Shown: positions 12,464 to 26,922 of the stretch, piece after piece | Layout of the letters: each line of letters begins with the position of its first letter | Numbering within the stretch: position 1 is the stretch's first letter | Assembly: GCA_950097015.1 (NCBI GenBank) | Contig: CATNEN010000030.1 | Location: 2,341,001-2,405,000 of the forward strand | Direction: 5' to 3' | Source: Macrostomum hystrix | Taxonomy: Eukaryota; Platyhelminthes; Macrostomidae | DNA: 64,000 bases | The notes under the pieces: generated by a model | Database searches by the model: none | The model's input: the letters and a program-made list of their open reading frames with translations, nothing else | Told to the model about the DNA's origin: nothing | Translations under genes and position numbers: made by a program

Positions 12464-13693
12464 TCTAATAATCACCTGAACTACAGTCACTGTTCAACTT
12501 GACGTTCAAGTACAAACCCACTGTAAAAATGTAAAAAATAATACTTTTGACTCGTGTTTCACGCCGTAAGCACTTATTGGTTTTTTTTCTGCCTACGCTA
12601 ATCATTTTATAAAGACCTATTTGTGAAAGTCATAATTTAAAACGAATAAAATGTTCCTATCCTAGGCAAGCCAGTTTGGTTTAGCGGGATTAAATCATAA
12701 GAAAAACAAAAGCAGTCTTAACTTGTGTACATGTATATCACACCTGCTATAAGTACATCTTTGCTATTATTATCGCTCAGAATAGAATATGTTTCAGGAA
12801 GCTATTAATAAAACTACTACTATTTACCCATTTCAATGCCTTGCTTCTTACTATTAGTAGTAGAGAAAACAACAGCAAAGAAAAAAACTTACATAGAAAA
12901 CAAAGTTCGTTTTTTCAACTTGCATAGTAATATAAACAGAGTAAAGAAACGAAAAAAGTTTATTTTGTCACGTTTTTTATTTTCGTCTACGATTTTCAAA
13001 CACTGGCCCCTGTACGATTTCTGTAAACTCAAACTGTAGACAAAATCAATTTAAAAAGGCAGGAAATTGTGTGTATTAAAAGATTGATTTCAGTGACTGA
13101 GATACTGTATGATAATCAAGAATAAATGAAAATATCTTTAAAAAAGAGAAATGACAGTCATCCAGACTCTTTCTTAGCTTATTAACACGAGAACAGGTGC
13201 TGGTTAATTACATTTACATTTAATGTGCCAGAAAATAAGCACAACATAGAAAGACAGGAACATAAAAACTCTTATAATAACAGAAGGTTCTAGCGGTGAG
13301 GAAAATTAAAAAAGATTAAAATATGTTCAACTAACGAATTTATCTCAGCTGATATAAATTCCTCAAAGTACACGTGGAATGGATTTACGTTGTGACAACC
13401 ATGCAATTATAAACAATTCTTTAAATTACTATTCTGATGGCTAATAATCAAGTACAGAGGTGGCACATTAGATGGGGCGTTTAGAAAATGAATAAAACGG
13501 TGAGTTAAAGTTATTGCGATTCGGTTAAGCCATTGTCTATTATAAATTTTAATCAATCAAAAATCTACTTGGCTAGCCATTCAGAGATCCAGGATGCTGT
13601 CATTGTGCTGATGCTGATGCCGGTCGTGCTCCGATTGGGCCTGCGAATTTAAGCCAATTAGAGAATCACTGAGCGACGGAAATAAAACAAATT
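12464..13693. other. AT-rich convergent spacer, no gene seen
   Basis: Lies between the 3' ends of PRPF6 and TMEM184. An AATAAA at 12645-12650 (+) suits PRPF6 cleavage. Inverted TTTATT hexamers around 12958-12982 could serve TMEM184. No coding signal was found on either strand. Confidence 0.6.
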
Positions 13694-16824
<3,131 letters not shown>

Positions 16825-19800
16825 CCACTCACTACTGAAATGCATCAGACATTGCAAAGTGAACATACAAAATAAAGCAGCTATTAAGTTTAAACAAAAT
16901 AACAATCAAGCTACTACAGATCACACTGAAATGCATTTGAACTGACTGAAATAAAAGATTCACTATAAAAATACAATTAATTATTAAGTTCTATTTATAT
17001 AAAAATAAATAGAACCTAAATATGGATATATAGCTAATTAGATCAGTAACATATAATTGTATATATATGCATAACAGATGGATAGAAATATATGTAGGCA
17101 CAAGCAAAGGAAATAACAATGTTTTTTATTCCAAGCCACTGCAAAGCAAAGTAGGATTAGCAAGTAAGATAGGCCTAGCATAAATAGGATATTGAATTAT
17201 TTTAAACTGACTGTAACTCTGTAAGAAATATCAATATCTCTTACAGAGAAAGACAGAATAATATATATCTTTGTCTTTTTCGATTGGTGCAAGCTATTAT
17301 CTAACTGGCTATAATAAATATTGGTATAGCTAATTGGTTAGAGCCAACTAAAAGTTAATGACTAGGTTACTATAGGTACATTTTACAACTCTAACAATTT
17401 TCCTAGTCTACAGCTTTTGCTTTTAACCTGGTTAGCTAAATTTGAGGTGTGTTGAATATTTGATAATTATTTTTTATATTGACATTCATAGGCCTAGTAA
17501 ATCTATTGTGACGGCTTTGGCTATATTATATTAATTTCTCACTAACAATAGCCATAGGCCTAGTTTTATGACAACATCAACAAACAGTAAAATAAGATAT
17601 AAAATTATAAGGCAATATAGAACATAAGCAAATCAAATGAAAACAAATTTAGGTAATTTAGGTTGTCTTATGTCCACTGCTTTTGATTTTCATAAAAATG
17701 GAGAGCTGAACTTTAAAGCAATGCTAAGTTGTCGAGACTGTTTGAGAAACTATGAAGCAAAAAATGTGTCACATTAAACTGTAATTAACTATATATTATT
17801 TCGTTTGCTTCTCGAACCTTTACTTTATGTAGAATGTACTGAAAAGCTACTTAAAAGTCTAGCTTATTATATGGTCTAGCAGTCGTAATAATAATAATTG
17901 ATTACACCTGCCCCAATTGGGTCAGATGTGCAGCCGACAGCACAGCCACAGCTATTGCGCGGCGCATCGGAAGGCTGCGTACAACTGTTCAGTCCATGGA
18001 CTACCTTCAATTATCCCAGCTAATGCTGGTACACATTTAACAGCTGGGTGAACTGAAGCAATGCAGAGTTAAGTGTCTTGCTAAAGGGCACAAATTGTTC
18101 CAGTAGAGTCGGGAATCAAACCCCGATCTTCAAGTCGCGAGTCCGACGCCCACTAGGCTAGGCTACCACTAGGCTACAATTCAAGTTCCTCTTACTAGGC
18201 TACAACCTCTTAGATAGATAGAAAGCTTTTAATGGAATTAGGTAGGATTTAATTTCTAGGTCTGCTAAGAATCGTAGATGACGTGAGACTATGCTAAAAA
18301 GTTGCAGCTGGCAGAAAGTGAATATCAAATTAAATATAAAAATGAAGTCATAAAAATTAAACCATTACACCAACGCTACCAACGCATTATAACTTTTAAG
18401 CATGTTTAGATTCAGAATTGAAGAATACAAAGTTAGTATTCTTATAATTAGATCGTTATTGGTCCAACTTATTTTTTGTAAAAAAAAGAAGCTAGCATTT
18501 AACGTTTTACAGCTGAACTAAGTTATTCTAAATTGTAAACTGCAAATTGTAAACTAAATGTTTACAACGGAGAAACAGAAACTCGGAAAATGCGTAGTAC
18601 CTGCGAACATGTAGAGGGATTTACTCGTGTCTTGAAGTCGAAGAACAAATCAATTAAGATGCTTTAACTACAGGTCAAAGGTCCCACTCGCATGTGCTGA
18701 AGCCTCAGGAGTCTATGTATGTCGAAGTCATTTCAATCTATGCAATGCAATGTGCTGGAGAAGCTCAAAGGTTTACTATATTATACATTTGAAATATGTT
18801 ATATAGTATTATTCTGTACTATATTTTAATTATCAGCTTTAGACCTTTACATACTTCATCGAATGAAGACATTCAGTATTATAGCTAGCTATAATGCCAA
18901 TTTCGGGCATTTCTAAAGTGCGCCATCGGGATAGCACGAAGTTTGCCAGCAGGGCGTCAGCCGAGGCTTGCTAGCGGGACATTTGCCAGCCGACGTTTGC
19001 TATCCGATGTTTGCCAGCCGATTGTAAATCGATCAGGAAATCGTAGATATGGGACAATTCCTGAAGTTAATAAACCATGCAGTGAGATATCTCTTGGATT
19101 TGAGACTTATCTCTTAGGGACCGGTTAAGGCATTGATCTTTAGCTCAGTTTGCAGCGCTGTTTCTGAGGTTCTGATGTTTTCTGAGCGGAATTGTCCGCA
19201 GATATTTGTCTCTAAAGACTCGATTTTTATGTGTTAATTATTCTCGAATAGGTCTACGACGATAGAAGTCTTACGAGACAATCGACCCTTCTGATCAAGG
19301 TCGCAGCAACGTTCAGTTTTCAGGTGTTTATTTCATGTATATTTATTTTAGGGGCGTGTCATCGGCGCCTCTTTAGGTTGGAGAGGTCATCCCTGAATGC
19401 TCTGAATTCGAACCTTCCACTTAACATCATCCCTTTAATTTGATTTTCGCTTACCAAGCTGTTTACTTATCCAAAATAATTAATTCACTTAAAAATATTT
19501 AAAATAATTAATTAGTTTGCTTACACCCTAGAAATAAGGATCGGACATATGGAAGTATAGTTTATAGAGTCGCAACATTGAATTCGCAAACTTCCGCTAA
19601 GTTTAGTGTTGAAAAAAGTATCTAGTTATCTAGCTAGCCTTCAGAATAATTTAGGGCGAGCATCTTGATAATTCGTAGCGAGAATTTTAATGAGGTTCGA
19701 ATTATGACTAATTATTGCCTTTGTTTATACTCGTACGACCTAAATATGTCTATTTGTCCGTCCCAATTTTACATAGTCATTGGCCAAATCTATAAACATT

Positions 19801-19977
19801 TCTAATGAGGCAAGATTTCGCGCAAACATCCTTCAAATTTTCGCAGTAATTATAGTCTATTTACGAGTAAAATCAGCTCGTCAAATATCTAAGCTTGTAA
19901 GCGCTTGTAAATAAAGTATTTCTTGGCGCCAATTTGAGGTTAGTACGCGATTAGCTGATACAGACATCAGCATCAGC
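16825..19977. other. AT-rich intergenic region between divergent genes
   Basis: Separates the 5' ends of TMEM184 (-) and the fucolectin-Ig gene (+), so both promoters should lie here. No coding exon was found. It contains an inverted SINE-A copy (17893-18180) and a short TTTGCCAGCCGA-like direct repeat near 18940-19022. No clear TATA box could be assigned. Confidence 0.55.
17893..18180 (-). mobile_element. SINE-A, full-length-like copy, tRNA-derived head
   Basis: The reverse complement starts with a tRNA-like head (TAGCCTAGTGGTAG, then GGTTTGATTCCCGAC), continues with a central block containing GCAGAGTTAAGTGTCTTGCT, and ends in AGCTGCGGCTGTGCTGTCGG and a CAATTATTATT tail. The same order is seen at 22041-22240 (shortened) and 27718-28018. 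Confidence 0.8.
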
Positions 19978-22900
19978 ATGACGTCTGTATCTTCGGCATC
20001 ATTGGCATTCTCAGCCACAATTTTGTTCGCAGCGGCCTTCAGCTGGTTGTGCTCTGACTGTTGTAAGTTACTTTCTATGCTACAGTTACTATAATGAAGT
20101 ATATGACTAGCAAACTATCGTACAGGCGAACTTCCGATTCGGAAGATTAACGTGGAGGCAGCCTGGCAGTCCTCGTCAGTACAGCCGTCGGCTTGCTTTC
20201 ACACCAGAAGCGCTGAGGACGAGGCATTGGCAGTTGGCACTGACCGCTTCTTCCTCACAGCCCTGGGTGGCAATGAAATGATTAAATGGTTCGCCGTGAA
20301 ATTCACTAAGCCATTGCAACTGGCGTCTATGACTGTTGTCAGCGGAACTGGCGGTTAGTGCCGATTTCAGTGCAACAATACGGATCTTTTCAGCAACTAA
20401 ATGAGCAACTTAGTCGTCAATCTGTCAAAACCCACTGGGTCGCATTTCGTCTCTCCGCCTTTTAAATCACTCCGTCAATCTCATTCATTCCGTCTCCGTC
20501 TCTCTTCAGTCACTCCGTCAATCTCAGTCACTCCGTCAATCTCAGTCACTCCGTCAATCTCAGTCACTCCGTCAATCTCAGTCACTCCGTCAATCTCAGT
20601 CACTCCGTCAATCTCAGTCACTCCGTCAATCTCGTTCATTCCGTCTCCGTCTCTCTTCAGTCACACCGTCAATCTCAGTCACTCCGTCAATCTCGTTCAT
20701 TCCGTCTCCGTCTCTCTTCAGTCACACCGTCAATCTCAGTCACTCCGTCTCTCTGTAGTCACTTCTTCAATCTCAGTCACTCTGTCTCAGTCCCTCGGTC
20801 TCAGCCTTCCAATCGCTACGTCTCTAGGCAACAACTCATTGTTCTCGATGAATTTTCTTTGCAAATGAATTTTGTCTGAATTGTCGGATAACTGACCTAC
20901 AATACTTCAATTGAAAGATTTAATTTATTAAACTAACAAACTAAATTTTATTGACACGTGCTGTAAAATTTCTTAGAAACAGCTCATCGAGCCAGCGAGA
21001 ACATTGAGATCTGGGTCAGCGACTCCACTCTATTGGACTTCGGCGTGGAGCACTGCGCATCGACAGAAATTCTGCGGCTATTTACTGGAGTCGGTACTAC
21101 TAGGTCCAGTTGTCGCATTGCTGTTCGCGCCGATGGTAACCAAACAGCGGCTTGCGATGCTAGAAGGGCGGTGAGAAATGTACTAATTAATCATCGCCTT
21201 GACTCAGTCACTCAGCCGTAGTAAATTATTAAACTTATTATAAAAAACGGAATATTGTTTCTGAGCCAAAACGGCTGTGTACTTTTAACACCAGTAGATG
21301 CCTGCAAGATTGCACTTAAGTGATAATGCAGAAAAGTACAGCTTAAAAATGTGGGTTTCGCACAATCGCAGAAGCTTTTACCCAATGTAGCCAATCACAG
21401 AAGGTTTACCCAATGTAGCCAATCACAGAAGGTTTACCCAATGTAGCCAATCACAGAAGCCTTACCCAAATTGGCCAATCAAAGAAACTTTAACCAATGT
21501 AGCCAATCACAGAAGCTTTACCCAATGTAGCCAATCACAGAAGCTTTACCAAATGTAGCCAATCACAGAAGCTTTACCCAATGTAGCCAATCACAGAAGG
21601 TTTACCCAATGTAGCCAATCACAGAAGCTTTACCCAATGTAGCCAATCACAGAAGGTTTACCCAATGTAGCCAATCACAGAAGGTTTCACCTAATGCGTA
21701 GCCAATGCCAGCAGGTTTTGCCTGATTTGAGACATGAAAAATTTTGAAAAATTTCAGACCAGATTCCTTATAATTCTGAAAGAAGATTCTCGTCCTCTAG
21801 GCTTCGCTGATTTGCGCATTCAACTACAATCCCCAGAAGGTAAGAACACTGCAACTCGATGGTGTCATCCCAATCCCAAAGATTCGTATATCATATTCTC
21901 GCTTTAATAATGTTATCACTGCACTTGCATATCATTTTAAAACCAAACTTTTTATTATCTTTAATCTGATCCAACTCAGTTCAGGTGTATTCTACTATTT
22001 CAAATTTCATTCTATTATAACATATTATATTATATTGGGAGTTAGGGAATGTAGCCTAGTGGTTAGAGCGTCGGACTCGTGGCTTGAAGGTCGGGGGTTC
22101 GATTACCGACTCCACTAAAGCAAATAGTATTTTGACCATACAATTTTCTCTGCATTGCTTCAGTTCACCCAGCTGTTAAATGGGTACCAGCCTTCAGATG
22201 CACGCGCAATAGCTGCGGCTGTGCTGTCGGCTGCTCATTGCATGGTCCGCTTAGTAGTGGCAGTACGTAGCCTATTCTTGTTATCATATTTCATTGTGTA
22301 ATAATCGGCCTTTCTTTTCTATTCTATTCTATTCTATTCTATACTATTCTATTCTATACTATTATATTCTATTATATTCTATACTATTCTATAATATTCT
22401 TTTCTATTCTATTCTATACTATACTATTCTATTCTATACTATTATTTTCTATTCTATTCTATTCTATTCTATACTATTCTATTCTATACTATTATATTCT
22501 ATTCTATTCTATACTATTCTTTTCTATTATATTCTATACTATTCTATAATATTCTTTTCTATTCTATTCTATACTATACTATTCTATTCTATACTATTAT
22601 TTTCTATTCTATTCTATTCTATTCTATACTATTCTATTCTATACTATTATATTCTATTCTATTCTATACTATTCTTTTCTATTATATTCTATACTATTCT
22701 ATAATATTATTTTCTATTCTATTCTATACTATACTATTCTATTCTATACTATTATTTTCTATACTATTCTATTCTACTCTATTCTATTCTACTCTATTCT
22801 ATTCTATTCTATTCTACTCTATTCCCATTATAACAGACAGGCTATCCGGCAAGCTGAGAGTCACCAGTGTCTCCGTGAACTCCAGCTTCTCAGTGCAATG

Positions 22901-24723
22901 CCCCGAGTCCTGCGGCAGATGGTCAGGAATGAGTCTTCGGCAACAGCAGCAGCAGCAGCTCTGCCTGCCGAACGGCAGCTGCTTGGCCACCAGCCGGATT
23001 GTGGTGGACTTGGCCAGCCCAGCCGACTCAGGCGACTACAGATGCAGAGAAGGACCGGCGGCTGCACCTGAGCTGGTGGCCTCCATCGCTGTGGCTCGTG
23101 AGTTGCTGCTGCTGCTCATAACGAATTGGCCTAACTAGCAATAGCGGACAGCTGAGCACATATATTTGACTATTGGTGAAAAACATAAGCCTACTGAATG
23201 ACCAGATGAGGATTTGTGAGTCATTTAATGGCCAGATGAGGATTTGTGAGTCATTTAATGACCAGATGAGGATTTGTGAGTCAATGAATGACCAGATGAG
23301 GACTTGTGAGTCAATGAATAACCAGATGAGGATTTGTTAGTCAATGAATGACCAGATGAGGATTTGTGAGTCATTTAATGGCCAGATGAGGATTTGTGAG
23401 TCATTTAATGGCCAGATGCGGACTTGTGAGTCATAAATGACCAGATGAGGATTTGTGAGTCATTGAATGACCAGATGAGGACTTGTGAGTCAATGAATAA
23501 CCAGATGAGGATTTGTTAGTCAATGAATGACTAGATGAGGACTTGTGAGTCAATGAATAACCAGATGAGGATTTGTTAGTCAATGAATGACCAGATGAGG
23601 ATTTGTTAGTCATTGAATGACCAGATGAGAACTTGTGAGTCATTGAATGACCAGATGAGGATTTGTGAGTCATTGAATGATCAGATGAGGATTTTTGAGT
23701 CATTGAATGACCAGATGAGGATTGGTTAGTCATTTAATGGCCAGATGAGGACTTGTGAGTAATTGAACGACCATGTAAGGATTTGTGAGTCATTCAAGAA
23801 TCAGATAGGTAGGTATTTGGTGAGTGATCTAATGACCAGGTGTGTCACAAAATCCTGAACATGACCAGATGGTAGACGCGAATCCGATTATTGTTACGAG
23901 ATGAGATTTCTGAACTCTTAAAATGAAATTAGAGGCCAAAGTTAGCTTGGCTCAGTAAATAACGATGAGGCGCTCCCTCCCAGACCCGCCAGCCAGGCTG
24001 TTGGTGCTCGCTCCGGAGGACGGCAGCTGCTCGGGCTGTTGCTGTACCAGGAGTCGGCAAACTCCTACCCGCGGGCCGGATGCGGCCCTCGAAGTTCCCA
24101 AATCTGGCCTATTGACCTTTCCAACACCGATAGTATCCAGTCTGATCTTTCCGTTAACTCACCTCTCTCTCATCTCTCCTCGGTCTCATCTCTCCCCTTT
24201 CTCATATTCCTAGTGCCATGCGGCCTGCTGTCCAAAATTAAATAATCCAAATTAAAATCACAGTTAAGTACGCCATGAAACTTCAGACGCATCGCCGTTT
24301 TCATTATCGCCGTCACTGTTTCTGACAGCTACAATTGCCGTCGTTGTGATTTTAATCGTTCTTGTGGCAGCATCAACAGCGTTGGTAAATGAAGCTTCTT
24401 TTTAAGTATGGCCTAATTGTAGTAGAATTAAAATTTACCCCTGATTTGAATAATCGACGTTTAGATTATTCGGCGCAAGTGGTCGCAGCGTCATCGACAA
24501 CAGCTGCAAGGGACATCAGCCGCCAACCGTCCCGCACTACCGTTGGGTGCCGTTTCAGTCGGCCCAGCAGGTGCTATGAGCACAAAATTGCCAGCTGTGG
24601 TAAGTGCATGCTTTCACTTTTTAGACGGGATTGACATTTATGAATCTGTGGAATAAAATCTATATACTCGTACACTCAAATTTGCAGAACGAAACCTACG
24701 CTGACGCTTTCTACGAAGAATAA
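19978..24723 (+). CDS. Type I membrane protein: fucolectin-like domain, Ig-like domain, TM, tyrosine tail
   Basis: Predicted surface receptor; no orthologue recognised. Exons: 19978-20062, 20126-20353, 20983-21170, 21758-21839, 22837-23097, 24329-24384, 24465-24599, 24688-24723; 356 aa, all GT-AG, phase closes. Residues 1-28 form a signal peptide. Residues about 29-195 resemble a divergent fucolectin/F5-8C galactose-binding fold (INVEAAWQSSS, SACFHTR, WFAVKFTKPLQLASMTVVSG, ENIEIWVSDS, TRFLIILK, LRIQLQSPEG). Next is a single Ig-like domain with the signature DSGDYRC. Then comes a TM helix (TIAVVVILIVLVAASTAL) followed at once by a basic stop-transfer segment (IIRRKWSQRHR). The cytoplasmic tail ends ETYADAFYEE. 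An optional exon at about 23984-24043 (cysteine-rich, phase-compatible, weak donor) may be alternatively used. Domain names are my reading of weak similarity. Confidence 0.68.
20505..20790. repeat. Minisatellite, 18-bp unit
   Basis: Tandem CAGTCACTCCGTCAATCT copies with interspersed CATTCCGTCTCCGTCTCTCTT blocks. It lies in intron 2 of the fucolectin-Ig gene. The long ORF through it is repeat-driven. Confidence 0.9.
21375..21700. repeat. Minisatellite, 28-bp unit, about 11 copies
   Basis: Tandem copies built around TTTACCCAATGTAGCCAATC then ACAGAAGC or ACAGAAGG. It lies in intron 3 of the fucolectin-Ig gene. Confidence 0.92.
22041..22240 (+). mobile_element. SINE-A, internally shortened copy
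   Basis: The head shows an A-box-like TAGCCTAGTGG and a B-box-like GGGTTCGATTACC spaced as in a tRNA. It continues into GCATTGCTTCAGTTCACCCA and ends in AGCTGCGGCTGTGCTGTCGG. Compared with the copies at 17893 and 27718, part of the centre is missing. It lies in an intron of the fucolectin-Ig gene. Confidence 0.78.
22312..22825. repeat. Pentanucleotide repeat (ATTCT)n with ATACT variants
   Basis: About 100 pentamers of ATTCT with ATACT, ATTAT and ATTTT variants arranged in a higher-order pattern of roughly 170-180 bp. It ends 11 bp before the Ig exon and may supply a long polypyrimidine-like tract to that acceptor. Confidence 0.95.
23195..23815. repeat. Minisatellite, 30-bp unit, about 20 copies
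   Basis: Tandem GACCAGATGAGGATTTGTGA units followed by GTCATTGAAT, with ACTTGTGAG and TTTGTTAG variants. It lies in the intron after the Ig exon. A 100-codon minus-strand ORF here is a repeat artefact. Confidence 0.93.
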
Positions 24724-25034
24724 TAATTCAAGTCGAACATAAATACCCACTTGACTGAGCGTACTTCAAGTTGATTCTGAATCGCTGCTTTAAAATCTCA
24801 ATATGTTTGTCAAGTATATTACAATTTAACGCAAAGATATGTTCTTATTTTTGTAAATTAACCATAGTAGGATTTACTTTGCCAACGATTTGAACACTAC
24901 ACTGGTTATCCTGGAGACAAATTAATTTGTTGTAATGTATTTTTTGGCTTGTATTCGTAATATTAGTTAAAGTTATACAGTGTTTAACAAGTTCACAGTG
25001 ACAACTTTTTAAATGTAAATTGATTAGAAAAATA

Positions 25035-25085
25035 ACAGCGGTGCGTCATAGGACTGCGTACAGCTGTTCAGTCCATGGACTGGAA
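25035..25085 (-). mobile_element. SINE-A internal fragment
   Basis: GACTGCGTACAGCTGTTCAG followed by TCCATGGACT matches the interior of the inverted SINE-A at 17893-18180 (near 17975-18002). No head or tail is attached. Confidence 0.55.
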
Positions 25086-25382
25086 GTTCGGCTGAGATTT
25101 GAGGCTAAAAGCTTTTCTGTAACTTTCAAATTCATTTAACTATTCTGCACTTTCTATTCAGAGTTGATAGACACTCTTAATTTAATATTTGTTGTTTTTC
25201 TATCCATTACTCACTATTTGTTTTTTGTAGACGAAATTTTTCAGTATTTTTAATCGATTTGAAATAACATCTATTATTGATTCGAGCTTTGTTTTAAACA
25301 AGTTTTAAGCTTTGTCTTCGTTAATTGCAGGAAATTCATACTTTTAAACAAAAAAATGCTCTTATCTGTAATCCTTACTCAT

Positions 25383-25735
25383 AGGGGTTGAGTGGCAGAG
25401 CGGTCTAACGCGTTTGCCTCTCGAATCTTTGAGCTCGATTCCGCGGCGAGGCCACATTTAATTGGGGCGCAGCCGCAGAGAGAAGGCTAGGCGGCTCATT
25501 GTACAATTGACGCCCTTAAGGGGTAACCTCAATGCACAGTGAAAGTTTGCACTGCCTGACGATGAGAAAGTCAAGGGCAGATGTACTGACCTGAGCGTTC
25601 GCCTATGAACAGTATCTATGCGTGTGTGCTCAGGAGTCAGCGAAATGGGCAGAATTGCTTCCTGGCTGGCTGCGGGTCAAGTGTTATTGATGTACCATTG
25701 CCCGCAACCCTGCTGCAATAATATTTTTTATTTAA
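25383..25735 (+). mobile_element. SINE-B, long copy with tRNA-Leu-like head
   Basis: Begins GGTTGAGTGGCAGAGCGGTC then GCGTTTGCCTCTCG, giving an A box at GAGTGGCAGAG, and a B-box-like GAGCTCGATTCC, as in class II (Leu/Ser type) tRNAs. A roughly 270-bp body containing GTGCTCAGGAGTCAGCGAAA and an AATATTTTTTATTT tail follow. Related pieces lie at 2383-2508 and 39497-39540. Confidence 0.78.
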
Positions 25736-26683
25736 TGCTTAAATATTTATTATTGAAAATCAATGAACCGTTCAGCAAATAAAACAAACAACAAATCGAA
25801 AGGCGACACAAAAGCAATACATTTTTCCAGTGCATTTTTCTTTTCACAAAGAACTATGCGCGCGCGCCGTAAGCACAAAAATGCCACAATAAAAAACAAT
25901 GGACTAAACCTCGGATTAGACCATACCATAGATTATCATATATTTAATTAGCAATTGTTAGTGAATTACCAAGAACCTAGATTAATCAGAGCCTATAGTC
26001 TTGACGTTAACAATAAGCCAGGCTAAACAGGTCGGCAGTAGGCAGTCAAAGGTATATCAGGAATTCAGGTAAGCAAGCTGATTGATTAGGACAAACTAAA
26101 ATAACGCAGAAAAGTAAAAAAAGCTAAATTGAATTCAAGCCAAAAAGTCTTCAGTTGCAGACAGAAAAATAGTATTAAAAAAATAAAAGACCAAAATAGC
26201 ACAGGTCAATTAAAAGAAACAAACTAACAACTGATTAACACGGATAAAAGTTCTGTAAAAATTAAAGAATTAGAAAAAAACACAATCAACGCAATTCAAG
26301 TACGCGCACGCTGGGGGTGAAGATGAAACAAGAGGCTAGATAGAAGAACGTGAGCAGCCCGCATGTGACTTAATTTTGGATTTTAGTAGTTTAAAAAACT
26401 CTACCGATACGATTACTTTTATCGTAAGGATAGAAAAATGTGAAACTCACACCCACTTAGCAACAGAGACTGACAGTCGTACCTCATCATTTTAGACTGG
26501 CCTTTCCGTCTATAAACTGCACAGAAATGTAATGCCGCATACTGCTTATCAGTAATAAAATATACAATGGAAAAATGGATATTGAAGTTATTTTTCCAGA
26601 ACACTGGCGGATTTTTAAGACTGACACCAGACTGATGGGGTAAGCATTTTTGGTGACGCCGGCAAAAAAAGTGGCAATTCAAA

Positions 26684-26689
26684 TTTATT
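26684..26689 (-). terminator. Y-box gene polyadenylation signal
   Basis: AATAAA on the minus strand, 234 bp past the Y-box stop codon. It is the nearest canonical hexamer. Confidence 0.5.
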
Positions 26690-26922
26690 TTGTATTCTTA
26701 AACAGACATTTTTCACAACTAAAACCAACTCTGTCCATACGTGACCGACCGACTGCCATCCGATAAAGCAGAATAGTGCCAATCCTGTAAGCCTGGCCGC
26801 GCGCGCATTTCAATCAGCATCAGCTATTGGCTTAGCTGGCTCTATTCGGCAGACTGAAGCGGGAGGAGGGAGTAGGAAATTGCTACTCATAGTAGACTAG
26901 CTATCAAAATTACTGGGTAAAT

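Larger units (their letters stand above)
24724..26683. other. Intergenic region with SINE fragments, no gene seen
   Basis: AT-rich spacer between the convergent 3' ends of the fucolectin-Ig and Y-box genes. It holds a SINE-A fragment (25035-25085) and a long SINE-B (25383-25735). Short ORFs have no recognisable content. Confidence 0.6.

Noticed and set aside
19385-19430. Inverted B-box-like GGTTCGAATTC suggesting another tRNA or SINE
   Set aside because: No A box at the proper distance and no similarity to SINE-A or SINE-B around it.
22041-22115. Possible functional tRNA gene
   Set aside because: A and B boxes are present, but it continues into the SINE-A body shared with two other copies and the acceptor stem does not pair convincingly.
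22294-22704. 136-codon Ile/Tyr/Leu/Phe-rich ORF resembling a membrane protein
   Set aside because: It is the translation of the ATTCT pentamer array.
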